Shown here one piece after another: positions 60,567 to 64,000 of a stretch of 64,000 nucleotides of DNA. A program made the position numbers and the translations under genes. The stretch covers positions 1,178,001 to 1,242,000 of the forward strand of contig BBSY01000002.1 in NCBI GenBank assembly GCA_000974665.1. The letters are read 5' to 3'. Numbering within the stretch: the stretch's first letter is position 1; each line of letters begins with the position of its first letter. The notes beneath the pieces are model-generated. The model was not told the DNA's origin and did no database searches. It saw only the letters and a list, made by a program, of their open reading frames with translations. The stretch comes from an alpha proteobacterium U9-1i (GTDB lineage: Bacteria > Pseudomonadota > Alphaproteobacteria > Caulobacterales > Aquidulcibacteraceae).

Positions 60567-61544
60567 ATGTCCATCATCGATCCCGCCGCCGCCATCGCCG
60601 CCGGCCAGGAAACCATCAGAGCCGAAGCGCGCGCCCTGGATTTGCTGGCCGAAGCGTTGGCCAAAAATCTAGCCGAACCGTTCAGCCATGCCGCCGCTTT
60701 GCTGGCTGACGCCAAGGGCCGCGTGATCGTCTCGGGCATGGGCAAGTCCGGCCACATCGCCCGCAAGATCGCCGCGACCCTCGCCAGCACCGGCACGCCG
60801 GCGCAATTCGTCCATCCCGCCGAAGCCAGCCATGGCGATCTCGGCATGATCGTCGAAGCGGATTGCCTGCTGGCGATTTCGCGCTCCGGCGAGACGGCTG
60901 AGCTTTCTGATCTGCTGCACCATTGCCGCCGCCTCGGCGTGCCGATCATCGGCATGACGTTCAAGCCGACATCGTCGCTCGCGCGCGCTTCTACCGCCGC
61001 GCTCGTCATGCCCGATTGCGGCGAAGCCAGCGAAGACGCGCCGGCGCCAACGATCTCCACCACTATGTGCCTGGCGCTGGGTGACGCGCTCTCGGTCGCA
61101 CTGCTCAAGGCGCGCGGCTTCACCGCCGATCATTTCGGCGCGATCCATCCTGGCGGCAAGCTTGGCGCGGCGCTAAAGCGCGTGCGCGATCTGATGCGCG
61201 TCGGCCAAAGCGATCCGCTGATCGCGCCAACGGCATCCGTAGCCGATACGCTCAAAGCAATGAGCGCGGGCGGCATCGGCGCGGCTGGCGTGATCGAAAA
61301 CGGCAAGCTTATCGGCATCGTCACCGACGGTGATCTTCGGCGCAAACTTACGCCCGAAATGTTCAACCGCGACGCGCGCGCCTTAATGACAGCTAATCCG
61401 CAGACAATCGCGCCCGACGCGCCGATCGCCGACGCCATCGCCATCATGAATTCCAAGCGCATCACCATCCTGTTCGCCGTCGAAGACGGCGCGCCCGTTG
61501 GCGTGGTGCACATGCACGATCTGCTGGCGGCAGGCGTGCGGTGA
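60567..61544 (+). CDS. kdsD: D-arabinose-5-phosphate isomerase (KpsF/GutQ family)
   Basis: 325 residues. SIS domain (SGMGKSGHIARKIAATLAST, SRSGETAELSDL, ALLKARGFTADHFGAIHPGG) then two CBS domains (about 205-325; GVIENGKLIGIVTDGDLRR). Converts ribulose-5-P to arabinose-5-P for Kdo synthesis, with KdsA using the product. ATG 61541 of the next gene overlaps its stop. Confidence 0.95.
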   Translation: MSIIDPAAAIAAGQETIRAEARALDLLAEALAKNLAEPFSHAAALLADAKGRVIVSGMGKSGHIARKIAATLASTGTPAQFVHPAEASHGDLGMIVEADCLLAISRSGETAELSDLLHHCRRLGVPIIGMTFKPTSSLARASTAALVMPDCGEASEDAPAPTISTTMCLALGDALSVALLKARGFTADHFGAIHPGGKLGAALKRVRDLMRVGQSDPLIAPTASVADTLKAMSAGGIGAAGVIENGKLIGIVTDGDLRRKLTPEMFNRDARALMTANPQTIAPDAPIADAIAIMNSKRITILFAVEDGAPVGVVHMHDLLAAGVR

Positions 61545-62023
61545 ACGCGTATGTGACGACGCCATTGAGGGTCGCTGTTGCTCTCGTTGTGTGTGTTATC
61601 GCGTGCGCAATTTTCATCCTCATCGAGTTTTTACTGCGGTACATTGGGGCCTTTGGCGTATTCACGACATCGGATTGGTTTGCTTTGGCGCCAGATCTGC
61701 GCGGACTGGCTTTGGACCACGCTCTTGGACTGGCGTTAGGGTTCGGACTGCTCACTGTTCTAGACGCACAGCGCAGGCTCAATCTGGCATCCGCCGCGAT
61801 GCTTGGTGCGCTAGGCATGTACCTCGCGCCGCGCTTGGTCGCGAACGTGTACACGTCGTATTTCGTGGCGGTGTATGGGATCCCCTTCGATTGGAGTCTC
61901 GTCGCCGGCCCTGTTGATGCGATGGTGCTGTACCTTCTAAAGGGGTCGATACTTGGCGCCTTGGGGTGGCGCCTTTCAGACGCCAGTCAGGTCGAGTCGG
62001 CGAACTCGCACGCGGATAACTAA
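61541..62023 (+). CDS. four-helix membrane protein, hypothetical
   Basis: 160 residues, GTG start in GTGA overlap with kdsD (61541-61544). Four hydrophobic segments (about 6-32, 50-75, 82-105, 120-145) and no known motif. Lower GC and a different codon style from neighbours hint at later arrival. It precedes the M20 gene directly. Confidence 0.65.
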   Translation: MNAYVTTPLRVAVALVVCVIACAIFILIEFLLRYIGAFGVFTTSDWFALAPDLRGLALDHALGLALGFGLLTVLDAQRRLNLASAAMLGALGMYLAPRLVANVYTSYFVAVYGIPFDWSLVAGPVDAMVLYLLKGSILGALGWRLSDASQVESANSHADN

Positions 62024-62035
62024 GTGGGGAATTTC

Positions 62036-63328
62036 ATGCGTACTCTGGTATTGGCTGCGTCAGTGTTGTTGTTGGCAACCCCCGCGCTCGCACAACCATT
62101 CTCCACGCCGACTGAAGCGGCGATCCAGTCGGCGCTGCCGCGCATGATCACCTGGCGACGCGATTTCCACCAAAACCCGGAGCTTAGCTACGAAGAGGTG
62201 CGTACGTCGCGCATCGTCGCCCAGCACCTGCGTTCGCTGCGCATGGAGGTGCGCACTGGCATCGCACAAACCGGGGTCGTTGGCGTGTTGCGCGGCGGGC
62301 GGCCCGGCCCAGTGATTGCGCTCCGCGCCGACATGGACGCGCTGCCGGTGACGGAAGAGGGCGATTTGCCGTTCCGTTCGCGCGCACGGGGCACGTACAA
62401 CGGCCAGGACGTTGGCATCATGCACGCCTGTGGGCATGACAGCCACGTCGCAATCTTGATGGCCGCGGCCAGCGTGCTCGCCGCGCGCCGCGAGGAGATC
62501 GCCGGCACGATCATCTTCGTGTTTCAGCCTTCAGAAGAAGGCGCGCCTCCCGGCGGTATGGGCGGCGCGCGGCGCATGTTGGCGGAAAACGTGTTCGGCG
62601 ATCTGCGACCCGAAGCGATTTACGGCCTCCACGCTTGGCCGGCCGCAAGCGGCACTGTGATGATGATCCCCGGGCCGATGATGGCGGGTTCCGATCGGAT
62701 CGACATCACCGTCACTGGCAGTCAAACCCACGGTGCGCAGCCGCACGCGGGCATCGACCCAATCGTCGTGTCGTCGCAGATCATCAACGCGCTGCAAACG
62801 ATCCCGTCGCGACAGATGGATGCGGTGCGTTCGCCAGTGATCGTGACCATCGGCATGATCCAGGGCGGCGTGCGCTACAACATCATTCCGCAAACCGTCG
62901 AGATGCAGGGGACGATCCGCTATCTCAATCCGCAAACGCGCGAGGATCTCTACAATCGCATCCGACGCACGATCGCCGAGACCGCCGCAGCGTCAGGCGC
63001 GACCGTGGAAGTCTCGATTTCCGAAAATGCGATCCCGACCGTCAATCCGCCAGAGCTGCTGGCGCGTGCGCGCGCTGCGGCAATCGGCGCGCTGGGCGAG
63101 GAAGCGGTGCAGGGTGGCTATCCGGTGATGCCGGCGGAGGACTTCGCGTATTTCCAGCAAGCCGTGCCGGGAGTGTTCTTCTTCTATGGTGTCAACGCAC
63201 CCGGCGTTGCTCCGGCGGAAGCCGCGCCAAATCACAATCCACGCTTCTTCGTGCATGAGCCGGCGATGGAAACCGGCCTGCGCGCCATGCTTGCGATCGC
63301 GCTTGACCGCGTCGGCACGGCAAACTGA
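62036..63328 (+). CDS. M20 family metallo-amidohydrolase
   Basis: 430 residues from ATG 62036, preceded by GGGGAA (GTG 62024 is rejected). Sec signal peptide ending TPALAQ, so periplasmic. Zinc-binding residues: His in RRDFHQNPE, Asp in DMDALPVTE, HACGHDSHVA, the Glu pair in QPSEEGAPP and His near the C-terminus (NHNPRFFVHEP). Similar to N-acyl-L-amino acid amidohydrolases (hippurate hydrolase class). Its last base overlaps the start of the PLP enzyme gene. Confidence 0.93.
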   Translation: MRTLVLAASVLLLATPALAQPFSTPTEAAIQSALPRMITWRRDFHQNPELSYEEVRTSRIVAQHLRSLRMEVRTGIAQTGVVGVLRGGRPGPVIALRADMDALPVTEEGDLPFRSRARGTYNGQDVGIMHACGHDSHVAILMAAASVLAARREEIAGTIIFVFQPSEEGAPPGGMGGARRMLAENVFGDLRPEAIYGLHAWPAASGTVMMIPGPMMAGSDRIDITVTGSQTHGAQPHAGIDPIVVSSQIINALQTIPSRQMDAVRSPVIVTIGMIQGGVRYNIIPQTVEMQGTIRYLNPQTREDLYNRIRRTIAETAAASGATVEVSISENAIPTVNPPELLARARAAAIGALGEEAVQGGYPVMPAEDFAYFQQAVPGVFFFYGVNAPGVAPAEAAPNHNPRFFVHEPAMETGLRAMLAIALDRVGTAN

Positions 63329-64000
63329 TGGCGAGCGACCTTTCCCGCCGCGCGCTCTTTGCCGCCCCTGCGCTGGCAGCCTGCGCGACGACGATGGAGG
63401 CGCTGCCGCTGATCGCGCCGCCATCGGGCGTATCGTCGGAGGATTTGGCGCGCGACGAAGCGTACTGGCGCCGTATCGCTTCCCTCTACGATGCGCCCCA
63501 GGGCTTTCTCCAACTCGAGAACGGCTATTGGGGCGCGATGACGCGGCCCGTGCAGGAGGCCTTTACGCGCTACACGGCGATGGCCAACCAGCAAGGTTCG
63601 CACTATGCGCGCCGCGAGTATGACGCCGACCTGCTGGAGCTTCGCGCGCACTTGGCGGCTATCCTCCAAGTGGCGCCGGAGGAGATCGCTTTCACGCGAA
63701 ACGCGACCGAATCCTTGTTCGGTCTCATCAGCGGCTACAACAAGCTGCGCCCCGGCGACGCAGTGCTCTATGCTGACCTCGACTACGATAGCGCCATCGA
63801 AGGCATGGAATGGTTGCGCCAGCGGCGCGGCGTCGATGTGATCAAAATCGATCTGCCGCACCCGGCGACGCGACAGGGGATCATCGACGCTTACGACGCG
63901 GCCTTCGCGGCCAATCCGCGTGTGCGCATGGCGCTGGTCACGCATGTGAGCCACCGCACGGGGCTCGTTCCTCCGGTCGCCGAAATCGTGGCGGCCGCAC
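63328..64000 (+). CDS. Tat-signal class V aminotransferase-like protein (cut by window edge)
   Basis: 224 residues seen; the gene continues past the window. The N-terminus has a twin-arginine motif (SRRALFAAPALAAC) with a lipobox-like Cys at residue 19, so a folded, PLP-loaded protein may be exported. Then ENGYWGAMTRPVQEAF, ATESLFGLISGYNKLRPGD and YDSAIEGM fit class V fold-type I enzymes of the isopenicillin-N epimerase/cysteine-desulfurase type. The PLP lysine lies beyond the window. Coupled to the amidohydrolase by a 1-base overlap. Confidence 0.85.
   Translation, partial: MASDLSRRALFAAPALAACATTMEALPLIAPPSGVSSEDLARDEAYWRRIASLYDAPQGFLQLENGYWGAMTRPVQEAFTRYTAMANQQGSHYARREYDADLLELRAHLAAILQVAPEEIAFTRNATESLFGLISGYNKLRPGDAVLYADLDYDSAIEGMEWLRQRRGVDVIKIDLPHPATRQGIIDAYDAAFAANPRVRMALVTHVSHRTGLVPPVAEIVAAA

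Overview
The window is GC-rich chromosomal DNA from an alphaproteobacterium. I infer a Caulobacterales/Hyphomonadaceae-like lineage. The support is the aroK-aroB-CorC-type operon next to xerD, a membrane-anchored LuxR-type regulator beside a DUF4199 protein, a sphingosine-1-phosphate-lyase-like enzyme, and dense coding with GTGA/ATGA overlaps. No rRNA, tRNA or CRISPR array was seen.

Region 1 (1-22.1 kb) is a surface-glycan locus. The first operon (about 3-8157, +) holds an SGNH-like protein, a 47-residue membrane peptide, an MBOAT acyltransferase, an FkbH-like HAD/acyl-loading protein, a methyltransferase, a MaoC-SDR fusion and a WecB-type epimerase. Together they look like a cassette that builds an acyl or glyceryl group and places it on an exported sugar. 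Two back-to-back asparagine-synthase-type amidotransferases, three tandem SDR epimerases, a GT4 and a GT2 glycosyltransferase, an aldo/keto reductase, a WbpD-like acetyltransferase, a soluble CapD-like SDR, and RmlA and RmlD follow. RmlB and RmlC, a flippase and a polymerase are not in the window.

Region 2 (22.1-27.9 kb) is a disturbed junction. A metK gene keeps its start, leader and both ends, but its middle is replaced by an (GGCTTT)11 hexanucleotide tract. Next is a phage-derived block: Gp157-like, Bet/RecT annealing protein, HNH nuclease and a small protein on +, facing a DUF5681 protein and a ParB-DNA methyltransferase fusion on -. No integrase or terminase is present. The right edge carries five (A/G)AT(T)CCCTG repeats.

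Region 3 (27.9-43.5 kb) is mostly housekeeping: an M19 dipeptidase, a patatin lipoprotein, xerD, a ParDE toxin-antitoxin pair with a visible promoter/operator, aroK-aroB-CorC, and a GIY-YIG nuclease gene surrounded by three ~105-bp palindromic repeats. An S1P-lyase-like PLP enzyme and several uncharacterised proteins are also here.

Region 4 (43.5-64 kb) is rich in sugar-nucleotide and envelope precursor genes: pgi, galE, ugd, a phosphomanno/glucomutase, a UDP-glucuronate decarboxylase, kdsA, kdsD, gpmA and a GT4. These could feed the glycan locus and Kdo synthesis. Other genes are a FabH-like synthase, a membrane LuxR/DUF4199 pair, a TauE-like exporter, a LysR regulator with a palindromic site, an M20 amidohydrolase and a Tat-signal PLP enzyme cut by the window end.
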